64,000 bases of DNA, from the NCBI RefSeq assembly GCF_000426045.1, contig NZ_AUEP01000007.1:124001-188000 (forward strand). The letters run 5' to 3'. Positions 7,237-16,039 of this stretch are shown in pieces. How positions within the stretch are numbered: position 1 is the stretch's first letter; each line of letters opens with the position of its first letter. The translations under genes were made by a program, and so were the position numbers. This DNA is from Marmoricola sp. URHB0036. GTDB lineage: Bacteria; Actinomycetota; Actinomycetes; Propionibacteriales; Nocardioidaceae. The notes below the pieces were generated by a model. That model saw only the letters and a list, made by a program, of their open reading frames with translations, ran no database searches and was not told where the DNA came from.

Positions 7237-8804
7237 TCCCCCACCAATCGCGCCACCGGACGATCCGCCACGGCGAACTCGCGCCGTGTGGTCGTCGCCT
7301 CGACCTGAGTGCTGTGCACGATATCCGCTCCGCTCCGCTCCAAGGCGTCCGCGACGTCCTCGGCTCGCTTGGGTCGGATCCAGTCCGTGCGGCCCTGCGG
7401 CACGTAGCGGTCCTCCCCGGCCTGCAGCGCGTAGAAGTCGGCGTAGACGCGGCCACCGCCCGACAACGACATCCGCGCGAACCGCACGAACGACTCCACG
7501 CCGAGCTGGTCGACGGCATCGAGGAGGTGGTTGGCCATCAGCACCGGCCGCTCCTCGAACCGGGCCACCCGCGCACCCCAGGCCATCACCGACCGTGGCT
7601 CGTTCAGGCTCATCCAGCCCAGCTCCAGCGGCACGCCCTCGGCGTCCACGGTGCGGCGTACGGCGTTGGCCGCCCCCCAGGCGAAGTCGAGCCCGAGCGT
7701 CGGCACCCCCTGGCGCGCGAACCACAGCGCATCCACGGCTCGACCGGCGCCGACATCGACCAACCGGGCGAGGTCAGGCTCCTGCTCGGCGACGTAGTGC
7801 GCCAGCGCGCTCGGCTTGCCGGTCGGCAGCTTCTCCCGCAGCATGCTGAAGCGTCGGTCCCACTCGTTGCGCATCGCCCGCCCACCGCGGAACCACCCGT
7901 TGAGCCGCCGGTACGTCGTCCGGGGCGTCTCGAAGTGGAAGGCCGGGTCGGGCACCTTCCAGCCGGGGCCGTAGGTCGCCTCGAGCAACTTCTCCGGCCT
8001 GGCCGGGGCCGGCAGCGTGCGGCCGGCCAGGGTGCAGGTGCCGAGCGGGAAGATCCAGTCCTCCTGGAAGGGCGTGCCGATCTCGCCCATCAGGTAGAGC
8101 CGCCCGTCGAGGAAGTAGCCACCGAAGACGTCGAGCCCGCGCACTCCCCCGTCGGCCTCGACCACGTCGACCTTGAAGGCCGCGGCGCTGTAGCGGTCGA
8201 CGGCGTAGCCCTGCTCGCGCAGGGCGCGCTGCAGCCGGAAGGACTCACGGATCACGTCGAGCGGGTGCGTGTGCCGGCTGACGTAGCCGAGGTCGACGTC
8301 GTTGTCGTGGCCGATGAAGTTCTGCTCGCGGATGGCGCCGAGCAGGGTGCCGTACGCCGGGAAGGCCTCCACGCCGGCGTCATGGAGTGCCGCCAGCACC
8401 TGCTCGGTCGAGTCGAGCAGCGGCTTGACGTGCTCCTCGTCGCGGGTGTCGAACATCGTGGAGATCCGGTTCGACTTGTCGATGCTGAGCGGCCGCCCGG
8501 TGGCGTCGACGACGGCGATCCGCTCGTCCCTGTCGCCGAGGCGCACCTCCGCGTCGTAGGCCACCGCGCCGGTGACGTGCTCGACGACGGAGAGCCGGGT
8601 GGTGCCCTTCAGGAACCGCTTGAGCATGGACGGCCACTCGGCGAGCAGCACGCCACCGTCGAGCCGGGTGTCACGCACCGTCCAGAACGACCAGATCCGG
8701 CGGCCGTCGAACAGCACGTCCACGACGAGGTCCTCGCCCGCGGAGAGGTGGACGCCGACCTCGTCGACGCGGTCGACGGTGGTCCGCGGGGTCTGGTCTG
8801 GCAA
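7224..8804 (-). CDS. LicD-family phosphotransferase fused to a methyltransferase-like domain
   Basis: A 526-residue two-domain protein. Residues ~120-310 are LicD-like: FPAYGTLLGAIREQNFIGHDNDVDLGY contains the nucleotidyltransferase-fold acidic pair (D-x-D), with later GLDVFGGYF. Residues ~345-526 look like a class I SAM methyltransferase (LVDVGAGRAVDALWFA, then VLMANHLLDAV). LicD proteins attach phosphocholine or similar alcohol phosphates to teichoic acids and glycans; the C-terminal part may methylate the moiety or the acceptor. The start is TTG at 8804, 5 nt after the stop of the nucleotidyltransferase gene; no ATG or GTG gives a complete N-terminus. The N-terminal ~110 residues are unassigned beta-rich sequence. 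Confidence 0.75.
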   Translation of the reverse strand: MPDQTPRTTVDRVDEVGVHLSAGEDLVVDVLFDGRRIWSFWTVRDTRLDGGVLLAEWPSMLKRFLKGTTRLSVVEHVTGAVAYDAEVRLGDRDERIAVVDATGRPLSIDKSNRISTMFDTRDEEHVKPLLDSTEQVLAALHDAGVEAFPAYGTLLGAIREQNFIGHDNDVDLGYVSRHTHPLDVIRESFRLQRALREQGYAVDRYSAAAFKVDVVEADGGVRGLDVFGGYFLDGRLYLMGEIGTPFQEDWIFPLGTCTLAGRTLPAPARPEKLLEATYGPGWKVPDPAFHFETPRTTYRRLNGWFRGGRAMRNEWDRRFSMLREKLPTGKPSALAHYVAEQEPDLARLVDVGAGRAVDALWFARQGVPTLGLDFAWGAANAVRRTVDAEGVPLELGWMSLNEPRSVMAWGARVARFEERPVLMANHLLDAVDQLGVESFVRFARMSLSGGGRVYADFYALQAGEDRYVPQGRTDWIRPKRAEDVADALERSGADIVHSTQVEATTTRREFAVADRPVARLVGEWRK

Positions 8805-8809
8805 CCGGC

Positions 8810-9508
8810 TCAGCTCTCGACGAACTCGTTGGCCCGGGTGAGGTCCTCGTCGAAGTCCACCTCGACGATGTGGAACTGGGAGATGTCCAGCGCCTCGACC
8901 CGCAGGCCGTCGCGCTCGATGGCCAGCTCGATGCCGCGCTCGAAGTAGTCCTGGTCCTCGACCTCGGCCAGCCGCGCGAGCAGCGTCGCCTTGTCCTCGG
9001 CCGCGATGAAGTTGATGCCCACGGCCTCACCGAGCCCGCCGACGACCTGCTTGGACAGCTCCTTGATGTAGCCGTCGTCGTCGAGGGTGTACTTCACCTC
9101 TTCCTCGGCCACCGACTCGGTGTTCACGCAGACGAAGCTGCGGCCGGTCTCGATGTGCTCCTGGATCAGCGGCAGCACCTGCGGGTCGAAGACCACGTCG
9201 CCGTTGAGCCACAGCACGCCGCCGGGCTGGGAGAGCTGGAGCGCCTTGAGCAGGCTCTTGGAGGTGTTCGTCGAGTCGTAGACCTCGTTGTAGACGAAGG
9301 AGATGTCGGGCATCGCCTCGATGACGAGGTCGAGCTTGAAGCCGACCACCGCGGTGACGAAGACGTCCGCGCCGTACGCCGCCCGGAGCGAGTCGACGGC
9401 GCGGCGCATGATGCTCTCGCCGGAGCGCAGCTGGGTCAGCGGCTTCGGGTGCGGCCGGCCGAGGCGCGTTCCGAGCCCCGCCGCGAGAATCACGACCTGC
9501 TTGGCCAC
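8810..9508 (-). CDS. Sugar/alcohol-phosphate nucleotidyltransferase (LicC-like)
   Basis: A 232-residue NTP-transferase. The start MAKQVVILAAGLGTRLGRPHPKPL contains the G-x-G-T-R-L-x-P-x-x-K-P signature for nucleotide binding; VLWLNGDVVF and the late EVDFDEDL supply metal-binding acids. Length and layout fit the CTP:phosphocholine cytidylyltransferase (LicC) and sugar-phosphate nucleotidyltransferase group. The activated product would feed the LicD-like enzyme encoded 5 nt downstream. It is the first gene of the unit; its promoter should lie in 9509-9762. The nucleotide and the activated alcohol are not determined by sequence alone. Confidence 0.8.
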   Translation of the reverse strand: MAKQVVILAAGLGTRLGRPHPKPLTQLRSGESIMRRAVDSLRAAYGADVFVTAVVGFKLDLVIEAMPDISFVYNEVYDSTNTSKSLLKALQLSQPGGVLWLNGDVVFDPQVLPLIQEHIETGRSFVCVNTESVAEEEVKYTLDDDGYIKELSKQVVGGLGEAVGINFIAAEDKATLLARLAEVEDQDYFERGIELAIERDGLRVEALDISQFHIVEVDFDEDLTRANEFVES

Positions 9509-9660
9509 GACGAACTCCTTGGTTGATGTCGACGTCGGACGATTCCGCAGAGCCTACCGATGGTGCCGTGCGTGGGTGGGGGCAACGGCAGATGAGCAAG
9601 TCCGTGGAGGCGTGCAAGCGAGCGTCGCTCAGCGCGTGCGCTGGCAAGGCGGAGGATGGA

Positions 9661-9679
9661 GCCGTGGCGGAGCCACGGC
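9661..9679. other. Hairpin in the 9509-9762 intergenic gap
   Basis: A perfect 8-bp inverted repeat (gccgtggc / gccacggc, loop gga) lies in the 254-bp space between divergent genes. No T-run follows on either strand, so it is not a clear terminator. The remaining gap shows no convincing gene; short open frames there lack family character. It must hold the promoters of both flanking units. Confidence 0.35.
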
Positions 9680-9762
9680 GACTGACGACAACGACGTCCA
9701 GCGGGCGTGATGAGTGGCGCGTAGCGTGCGCCTTCGCGGGCTTGGTCATCTAGTGTTCCGAC

Positions 9763-11010
9763 GTGAGCACCACACCACCGCGCGTCTTCGCGGCCCGGCT
9801 GGCCGGGCTGCCGGTGTTCGATCCCCAGGGCGACGCGGTCGGCAAGGTGCGCGACGTCGTGGTGGTGCTGCGGTCCGACGTACGCCAGCCGCGGGTGGTG
9901 GGCCTGGTCGTCGAGGTGTTCGGCCGGCGCCAGATCTTCGCCCCGATGACGCGGGTCACCAACATCGACGCCGGCCAGGTGATCACGACCGGGCTGCTCA
10001 ACATGCGCCGCTTCGAGAAGCGGTCGACCGAGACGCTCGTGATCGGGCAGATGCTCGACCGCAAGGTGAAGGTGCGCAGCAGTGGCGTCGAGGGCGTGGT
10101 CTTCGACGTGGCCATGGAGCAGGCCCGCACCCGCGACTGGGTGCTGTCCCGCGTCGCGCTCACCGAAGGCGCGAAGGGCTTCCGCCGCCGACCGCAGACC
10201 CACGTCGTGGAGTGGGACGACGTCGAGGGACTCCAGGAGCGCCAGGACAACCAGGGAGCCGAGCACCTGGTCGCCTCGCTGGCCGACCTGCGCCCGGCCG
10301 ACGCCGCCAACGTCATCCACGAGCTCACCCCCCAGCGCCGCAGCGAGGTGGTGGCCGCGCTGGACGACGAGCGGCTCGCCGACGTGCTGGAAGAGCTGCC
10401 CGAGGAGGACCAGGTCGAGATCCTCGAGCACCTCGACTCCGAGCGCGCCGCCGACATCCTCGAGGAGATGTCCGCCGACGACGCCGCCGACCTGATCGCC
10501 GACCTCCCGCCCGAGACCGCCCGCCAGCTGCTCGAGCTGATGGAGGCCGAGGACGCCGAGGAGGTCCGCCGGCTGATGGTGTACGGCGAGGAGACCGCCG
10601 GCGGCATGATGACGCCAGAGCCGGTGATCCTGCCGCCTGACGCCACCGTGGCCGAGGCGCTCGCCCATGTCCGGAGCGAGGACCTCACGCCGTCGCTGGC
10701 AGCCCTGGTGCACGTCTGCCGCCCCCCGCTCGAGACCCCGACCGGGAGACTGCTCGGCGTCGCCCACATCCAGCGGTTGCTGCGAGAGCCGCCGTCGACG
10801 CTGGTGGCCGGCGTGCTCGACACCGGTATCGACTACCTGCGCCCCGAGGCCACCCTCGAGGACGTCTCCATGTTCCTGGCGACCTACAACCTGGTGGCCG
10901 CTCCGGTCGTCGATGAGGACGGTCGCCTGCTGGGCACAGTCACGGTCGACGACCTGCTCGACCACCTGCTGCCCGAGGGGTGGCGCGACCGCAAGATCGG
11001 AGGGAGGTGA
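9763..11010 (+). CDS. PRC-barrel / MgtE-N / CBS domain protein
   Basis: A 415-residue cytoplasmic protein with no membrane segment. Residues ~8-90 look like a PRC-barrel-type start (GLPVFDPQGDAVGKVRDVVV). Residues ~165-275 are the acidic MgtE N-terminal superhelix (LADVLEELPEEDQVEILEHL). Residues ~285-405 carry a CBS pair, beginning with AGGMMTPEPVILPP. MgtE channels use the last two modules to sense Mg2+, but here the transmembrane part is missing, so this may be a Mg2+ sensor or a partner of another membrane protein. The start is GTG. It resembles M. tuberculosis Rv1232c, and the DUF1003 gene follows after 6 nt. Confidence 0.85.
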   Translation: MSTTPPRVFAARLAGLPVFDPQGDAVGKVRDVVVVLRSDVRQPRVVGLVVEVFGRRQIFAPMTRVTNIDAGQVITTGLLNMRRFEKRSTETLVIGQMLDRKVKVRSSGVEGVVFDVAMEQARTRDWVLSRVALTEGAKGFRRRPQTHVVEWDDVEGLQERQDNQGAEHLVASLADLRPADAANVIHELTPQRRSEVVAALDDERLADVLEELPEEDQVEILEHLDSERAADILEEMSADDAADLIADLPPETARQLLELMEAEDAEEVRRLMVYGEETAGGMMTPEPVILPPDATVAEALAHVRSEDLTPSLAALVHVCRPPLETPTGRLLGVAHIQRLLREPPSTLVAGVLDTGIDYLRPEATLEDVSMFLATYNLVAAPVVDEDGRLLGTVTVDDLLDHLLPEGWRDRKIGGR

Positions 11011-11016
11011 CCGGGG

Positions 11017-11628
11017 ATGGCAGAGAAGTCCGAGAAGAAGAGGCCCGTACGGCGGATCGCCGAGAAGCGCACCGAGGGACGCGACCGCCATCGGCAGAAG
11101 GACGCCGAGGAGCGTGCCCGCCTGGCCCGGCTGGACACCCCCCGCGAGGTACGCCGCACGCTGGTCCGCCGCCCGACCGTGAAGCAGGACGCGTTCGGCA
11201 TCTTCGCCGAGCAGTTCGCACGCTTCATGGGCACCGCCCGCTTCCTGATCTACATGACCCTGTTCGTGGTCGTCTGGATCGGCTGGAACTGGCTGGCCCC
11301 GGCCGACCTGCGCTGGGACGACTACCCGTTCATCTTCCTGACGCTGATGCTCAGCCTGCAGGCGTCGTACGCCGCACCGCTGATCCTGCTCGCGCAGAAC
11401 CGGCAGGAGGTCCGCGACCGGGTCATCAACGAGCAGGACCGTCAGGCCAACGCGCGCGCCCACGCCGACATGGAGTTCCTCGCCCGCGAGGTCGCCTCGC
11501 TGCGGATGGCCCTCGGGGAGGTCGCCACTCGCGACTTCCTGCGCTCGGAGCTGCGCAACCTCGTCGAGGAGATGCGCGAGGACGACGAGGGTGACGAGGA
11601 TCCCCCGGACTCCGCATCCGGGACGTGA
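11017..11628 (+). CDS. DUF1003 membrane protein
   Basis: A 203-residue protein with a very basic N-terminus (residues 1-50) and two hydrophobic segments at ~73-95 (FLIYMTLFVVVWIGWNWLA) and ~105-128. Its DUF1003 landmarks are DDYPFIFLTLMLSLQASYAAPLI and LLAQNRQEVRDR. An acidic helical tail closes it. The function of DUF1003 is unknown. The short spacing from the MgtE-N/CBS gene suggests an operon, and the pairing recurs in actinobacteria, so the pair may act together at the membrane. Confidence 0.85.
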   Translation: MAEKSEKKRPVRRIAEKRTEGRDRHRQKDAEERARLARLDTPREVRRTLVRRPTVKQDAFGIFAEQFARFMGTARFLIYMTLFVVVWIGWNWLAPADLRWDDYPFIFLTLMLSLQASYAAPLILLAQNRQEVRDRVINEQDRQANARAHADMEFLAREVASLRMALGEVATRDFLRSELRNLVEEMREDDEGDEDPPDSASGT

Positions 11629-11651
11629 CCGCGCCACGTACGCTGGGGGGC

Positions 11652-12815
11652 ATGACTTCCCCTGCAATCGACCAGATTCAGGCTGCCCTCGGACGCGTCA
11701 ACGACCCCGAGATCAAGCGACCCATCACCGACCTCGACATGGTCGAGAACATCGACGTCGACGACACCGGCAAGGTGGCCGTCACGGTGCTCCTGACGGT
11801 GGCCGGCTGCCCGATGAAGGACACCATCACCCGTGACGTCACGACCGAGGTGTCCAAGGTCGCCGGCGTGACCGGGGTCGAGGTGCGGCTCGGCGTGATG
11901 ACCGCCGAGCAGCGCTCCGCCCTCCAGGAGACGCTGCGCGGCGGCCATGCGCAGAAGGAGATCCCCTTCGCCCAGCCCGGCTCTCTGACCAAGGTCATCG
12001 CGATCGCCTCCGGCAAGGGCGGCGTCGGCAAGTCCTCGGTCACCGTCAACCTCGCCGTCTCGATGGCCCAGCAGGGCCTCAAGGTGGGCATCGTGGACGC
12101 CGACATCTACGGCCACTCCGTGCCCGCCATGCTCGGCATCGCTGACACGCGCCCCACCCAGGTCGAGGACATGATCATGCCGGTGCCGACCCCGAGCGGA
12201 GTCTCGGTGATCAGCATCGGGATGCTCAAGCCGCGCCGCGACCAGGTGGTCGCGTGGCGTGGCCCGATGCTCGACCGGGCCCTGGTGCAGATGCTCGCCG
12301 ACGTCTACTGGGGTGACCTCGACGTGCTCCTGCTCGACCTCCCGCCCGGCACCGGCGACGTGGCCATCTCGCTCGGCCAGCACCTCCCGAACGCCGAGGT
12401 GCTGGTCGTGACGACGCCCCAGGAGGCCGCGACCGAGGTGGCCGAGCGCGCCGGCACGATGGCCTCGATGATGCATCAGCGTGTGGTCGGCGTCATCGAG
12501 AACATGTCCTACCTGCCGTGCCCGCACTGCACGGCCGAGGGCAAGGAGCACCGGCTGGAGATCTTCGGCGTCGGCGGTGGCGCCCGGGTGGCGTCCACCC
12601 TCGGCAGCCGCTTCGGCTACGACGTGCCGGTGCTGGGTGAGATCCCGATCGACGTGAGCCTGCGCGAGGGAGGCGACGTCGGCAAGCCGATCGTCGAGTC
12701 CGACCCGACCGCTCCCGGCGCCCGGGTGCTCGAGACGATCGCCCGCAACCTCGCCGGTCGTGGCCGCGGGCTGGCCGGCATGCAACTCGGTCTGAGTCCG
12801 ACCGCGAAGGGCTGA
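11652..12815 (+). CDS. mrp: Mrp/ApbC family iron-sulfur carrier ATPase
   Basis: A 387-residue Mrp-type P-loop protein. Residues 1-90 are a MIP18/DUF59 domain (GRVNDPEIKRPITDLDMV) and residues ~118 onward the ATPase, with GKGGVGKSSVTVNLA as the deviant Walker A and LLLDLPPGTGD. CPHC near residue 300 is the C-x-x-C that bridges the Fe-S cluster in dimers. The family carries Fe-S clusters to apo-proteins in the cytosol. A frame extends to 11625, but the ATG at 11652 follows a strong ctgggggg ribosome site and matches family starts. It corresponds to M. tuberculosis Rv1229c by context. Confidence 0.92.
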   Translation: MTSPAIDQIQAALGRVNDPEIKRPITDLDMVENIDVDDTGKVAVTVLLTVAGCPMKDTITRDVTTEVSKVAGVTGVEVRLGVMTAEQRSALQETLRGGHAQKEIPFAQPGSLTKVIAIASGKGGVGKSSVTVNLAVSMAQQGLKVGIVDADIYGHSVPAMLGIADTRPTQVEDMIMPVPTPSGVSVISIGMLKPRRDQVVAWRGPMLDRALVQMLADVYWGDLDVLLLDLPPGTGDVAISLGQHLPNAEVLVVTTPQEAATEVAERAGTMASMMHQRVVGVIENMSYLPCPHCTAEGKEHRLEIFGVGGGARVASTLGSRFGYDVPVLGEIPIDVSLREGGDVGKPIVESDPTAPGARVLETIARNLAGRGRGLAGMQLGLSPTAKG

Positions 12816-12819
12816 CGCG

Positions 12820-13149
12820 GTGTTCGGGATCGGTCTGCCGGAGCTGGCCGTCATCGCCTTCGTGGCAGTGATCGTGTTCGGTCCCGAGCGCCTTCCCGAG
12901 TTCGCCCGCCAGGCCGGTCGCTTCGTCCGGCAGATGCGCAACCTCGCCAACACCGCACAGTCGCAGCTGCGCGAGGAGCTCGGTCCGGAGTACGCCGACC
13001 TCAAGCTCACCGACCTCGACCCCCGGCAGGCGATCCGCAAGCACATCCTCGAGGCGATGGAGGACGACTTCGACGAGCCGGCACCGTTGCCGTCGTACGA
13101 AGTGCTCAGCCAGGACGAGCGCCCGCCGTACGACGACCAGGCCACCTAG
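12820..13149 (+). CDS. tatB: Sec-independent translocase TatB
   Basis: A 109-residue TatA/B-type protein: a short N-terminal membrane helix (GLPELAVIAFVAVIVFGPE) containing the conserved Glu and the F-G-P hinge, an amphipathic helix (RLPEFARQAGRFVRQMR) and a polar acidic tail. The longer tail and its presence in a sigE-rseA-htrA neighbourhood fit TatB rather than TatA. With TatC it forms the receptor for twin-arginine signal peptides at the inner face of the membrane. The start is GTG, 4 nt after the mrp stop, so mrp-tatB is probably one transcript. Confidence 0.88.
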   Translation: MFGIGLPELAVIAFVAVIVFGPERLPEFARQAGRFVRQMRNLANTAQSQLREELGPEYADLKLTDLDPRQAIRKHILEAMEDDFDEPAPLPSYEVLSQDERPPYDDQAT

Positions 13150-13194
13150 GATCCCGGGCTGGCCCGTCGGGGCTATGGCGGCCCCCTGAGGGCT

Positions 13195-14331
13195 GTGCCA
13201 TCCTCCCCTTCCATGGGGCGACGGATCTCCCGTGTCGTGAGTGTCGCGTTCGCCGCGCCGCTCCTCCGCCGCCTCGGCTTCCACATCTCGCGCCTGACGC
13301 GCAACGTCGACCGTGGCTTCTTCCTGCGGCTGTTCCTCGGCCTGTTCGGGATCGTGCTGGTGGCGGCGCTGCTGGTGACCCTCATCGAGGGGCCCCGCAA
13401 GGGCGTCGGGGAGTTCTTCTCGACCCTGGGTGACAGCTTCTACTGGGGCGTCACGACCGTGATGGGGTCCGGCCAGGCGAACTACGTCAGCTCGCCGGCT
13501 GGCTACGTCATCTCGTGGCTGCTGGTGCTGTTCGGGGTGGCCATCGTCGCCTCGATCACCGGTGCCCTCGTGGGCTTCGTGATCGACTTCATCCTCAAGG
13601 AGGGACAAGGCATGGGCGCCTCTGGATATCGCGACCACATCGTGGTGTGCGGCTGGAACTCGACCGCGCGCGACCTGATCGCCGAGCTGAGCGGCGACGA
13701 GTACGAGCACCGGATCGTGGTCATCCACGACAGCGACAAGAACCCCGCGGGGTCGGAGGCCTACTTCGTCAGCGGCGACGTCACCAACGCCGACGACCTG
13801 CGCCGCGCTGGCATCGAGGAGGCGATGGCGGCCGTGGTGTGCCCTGCCGACTCCAGCAACGAGGCCGACATGCGCTCGATCCTGACGGTGATGGCCATCG
13901 AGTCGATCGCCCCGCAGGTGCGCACGGTCGTCGAGGTCAACAACCCCCAGCACGTCGACCACTTCAAGCGCGCGAACGCCGACGAGATCATGGTGACCTC
14001 GCGGATCTCCTCACGCCTGCTGGCGCGCTCGTCCCTCTACCCCGGCCTGGCCCAGATCGTCACCGACATCGTGTCCGGGGGCGAGGGCTCGGAGCTCTAC
14101 CGCATCGCGCTGCCCGACGAGTTCGTCGGGCTGACCGTCGACGAGCTGTCGGCGCGGCTGCGCGGCGAACACTCGGCCACCCTGCTGGCGATCGGCCGCG
14201 ACGGGCGCTCCCACGTCAACCCGGCGACGGACTTCCGGCTGGCGCACGGGGACGACGCCGTGGTGGTGGCGGAGTCGCTCGGCACCCTCGCGCCGCTGAA
14301 GGTGCAGAACGACCTGGACCCGACGACCTGA
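13195..14331 (+). CDS. Two-TM ion channel with RCK (TrkA-N/TrkA-C) domain
   Basis: A 378-residue protein. Two membrane helices lie at ~42-65 and ~100-130, with a pore loop between them (DSFYWGVTTVMGSGQANY). A cytoplasmic TrkA-N Rossmann domain follows (HIVVCGWNSTARDLIAEL, and ISGDVTN-type SGDVTNADDLRRAG), and a TrkA-C-like segment begins at about residue 295. The canonical potassium filter T-x-G-Y-G is absent; MGSG stands at its place, so ion selectivity is open. The start is taken as GTG at 13195, with gaggg just upstream; ATG at 13213 is an alternative. It converges on htrA, 5 nt apart. Confidence 0.8.
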   Translation: MPSSPSMGRRISRVVSVAFAAPLLRRLGFHISRLTRNVDRGFFLRLFLGLFGIVLVAALLVTLIEGPRKGVGEFFSTLGDSFYWGVTTVMGSGQANYVSSPAGYVISWLLVLFGVAIVASITGALVGFVIDFILKEGQGMGASGYRDHIVVCGWNSTARDLIAELSGDEYEHRIVVIHDSDKNPAGSEAYFVSGDVTNADDLRRAGIEEAMAAVVCPADSSNEADMRSILTVMAIESIAPQVRTVVEVNNPQHVDHFKRANADEIMVTSRISSRLLARSSLYPGLAQIVTDIVSGGEGSELYRIALPDEFVGLTVDELSARLRGEHSATLLAIGRDGRSHVNPATDFRLAHGDDAVVVAESLGTLAPLKVQNDLDPTT

Positions 14332-14336
14332 ACCGG

Positions 14337-15554
14337 TCAGCCGGTCTTGGCGTCGAGGCCGACCTTGACGTCGAAGGTCTTGCCCTTGCGCTCGACGGTC
14401 AGCGTGACCTTCTCGCCGGGCACGTGGGTACGGATCGCGACGACGACGTCGATCGAGCTGGTGACCGGCTTGCCGTCCACCTTGCGGATCACGTCCCCGA
14501 CCTTCAGGTGTGCGTCGGCGGCCGGCATGCCGGGCGTGACGGAGTCCACGGTGGCGCCGTCGAGCTTCGCCGTACCTCGGACGTTGGCCCCGATGATCGG
14601 GTACTGCGCCTTGCCGGTGCGCAGGATCTGCGCGGTGGTGACCTCGACCTGCTCGATCGGGATGGCGAAGCCGACCCCGATGTTGCCGCCCTGGTCGGAG
14701 CTGACCTGCGAGCCGAGCGAGGCGATCGCGGAGTTCACGCCGACCACCTGGCCCTGGAGGTTCACCAGTGGTCCACCGGAGTTGCCGGGGTTGATCGCGG
14801 CGTCGGTCTGCACGGCGTTGATGTAGGAGTCGTCGTTGCCGTTCTCGCCGGTCGTGACCGGCCGGTTGACGGCGCTGATGATGCCGGAGGTCACGGTGGC
14901 CGACAGCCCGAGCGGTGAACCGATGGCCACCACGGTCTCGCCGACGCGCATCTGGTCGGCCGAGCCGACGGCGGCCGGGGTGAGGCCCTTGGCCTTCGGG
15001 ACGTCGAGGACCGCGATGTCGTAGACGGTGCTCCGCCCGACGACGGTGGCCTTCATGTGGTTGCCGTCCTGGTCGATGACGTCGATCGGCCCGTTGTCGT
15101 CGTCGGCCTCGGCCACCACGTGGTTGTTGGTGATGATGTGGCCCTTGTCGTCGAGCACGAAGCCGGAGCCGGTCGCTCCCTGGGCCTTGCCGGCGTACTC
15201 CGCGACGATCTGGACGGTGCTCGGCAGCACCTTGCTGGCCACCGAGGCGATGCTGCCGTTGTCGGCGGGAAGCGGGGCAGCCGTGCGGCGCTCGACCGAG
15301 AGCACGCTGCCGGGCGAGGTGCCGTTGTCGTCGTTCATCACCGACGCCGCGAGGACACCGCCGGTGAGGCCGAGGACGGTGGCGAGGACAGCGACCGCCG
15401 GCAGCATCCAGGCCGGCACCTTCGCCGTCTGGCGCGCTTCAGGAGCGGGAGACGTCGGGTAGGGCTGGGTCGGCGGGGGGTACGACGAGTACGGCGGCGG
15501 GTAGGGACTGGGGTGCTGTTGTCCCACGGGCTCGTCCGGGTCGTACTCGGTCAC
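14337..15554 (-). CDS. htrA: HtrA/DegP-like serine protease with PDZ domain
   Basis: A 405-residue membrane-anchored protease. Residues 1-45 form a Pro/Tyr-rich cytoplasmic tail and ~47-70 the membrane helix (AWMLPAVAVLATVLGLTGGV). The trypsin-like domain shows His in ITNNHVV, Asp in VYDIAVLDV and Ser in NPGNSGGPL. A C-terminal PDZ domain includes VTPGMPAADAHLKVGDVI. It should degrade or refold damaged proteins outside the membrane. The start is GTG at 15554, 5 nt after the anti-sigma stop; the sigE-rseA-htrA order is that of the mycobacterial extracytoplasmic stress operon. Confidence 0.92.
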   Translation of the reverse strand: MTEYDPDEPVGQQHPSPYPPPYSSYPPPTQPYPTSPAPEARQTAKVPAWMLPAVAVLATVLGLTGGVLAASVMNDDNGTSPGSVLSVERRTAAPLPADNGSIASVASKVLPSTVQIVAEYAGKAQGATGSGFVLDDKGHIITNNHVVAEADDDNGPIDVIDQDGNHMKATVVGRSTVYDIAVLDVPKAKGLTPAAVGSADQMRVGETVVAIGSPLGLSATVTSGIISAVNRPVTTGENGNDDSYINAVQTDAAINPGNSGGPLVNLQGQVVGVNSAIASLGSQVSSDQGGNIGVGFAIPIEQVEVTTAQILRTGKAQYPIIGANVRGTAKLDGATVDSVTPGMPAADAHLKVGDVIRKVDGKPVTSSIDVVVAIRTHVPGEKVTLTVERKGKTFDVKVGLDAKTG

Positions 15555-15559
15555 AACCC

Positions 15560-16039
15560 CTATCTTGACCTACGCACCCGAATCGGGCTCGCGTTGGTCT
15601 CAGCACCCGTCGACGACCCGGCCGGGCCGTGGGTGGTGACCTCTCCGCGGATGGTCGCGGGCGAAGGCCGCGCCGGGACGTCCCGGCTGGTGGGTCCGCC
15701 GGCCACCGTGACCAGGCCGAGCACACAGGCGCCGACCGCTCCACCGCCCACGATGACGGCAGTGGTACGCCGGCGACGGGAGCGCTTCTCGATCTCGTCG
15801 ACGGCCGACCAGGCGTCCACGGCGTACAGCGACCCGAGCAGCTGCGGCGGCGGGTCCATCACCGAAGACCCGCACAGAGCACCCAGCTGGCGCTTGGTCC
15901 AGCCCTCGTGCTCGACGAGGCGGCGGCAGCCCGGGCAGGTCAGGACGTGCGACCAGGCCCGCTCCTCCTCACTCGGGGGGAGCTGGCCGTCGACCAGGGC
16001 AGAGACCTTGCTGCCGATGTGACCACTCAGGGACAGCAT
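15560..16039 (-). CDS. rseA: Anti-sigma factor, zinc-binding (RseA-like)
   Basis: A 159-residue protein. The N-terminal cytoplasmic domain carries the ZAS-type zinc site (HVLTCPGC, H-x3-C-x2-C). A basic stretch (KRSRRRR) precedes one membrane helix at ~92-113 (TAVIVGGGAVGACVLGLV). It should hold the sigma factor encoded directly upstream. The ATG at 16039 overlaps the sigE stop by one base (TGATG), which keeps synthesis of the two proteins in step. GTG at 16042 is a possible alternative start. The protein contains further cysteines (CGSS) of unclear role. Confidence 0.85.
   Translation of the reverse strand: MLSLSGHIGSKVSALVDGQLPPSEEERAWSHVLTCPGCRRLVEHEGWTKRQLGALCGSSVMDPPPQLLGSLYAVDAWSAVDEIEKRSRRRRTTAVIVGGGAVGACVLGLVTVAGGPTSRDVPARPSPATIRGEVTTHGPAGSSTGAETNASPIRVRRSR

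Noticed and set aside
9523..9753. A 76-residue plus-strand frame in the intergenic gap
   Set aside because: No ribosome site, no conserved pattern, and it spans a hairpin and repeat-like sequence.
9490..11667. A 725-residue minus-strand open frame
   Set aside because: Antisense shadow of the MgtE-N/CBS and DUF1003 genes; low complexity and no domain.
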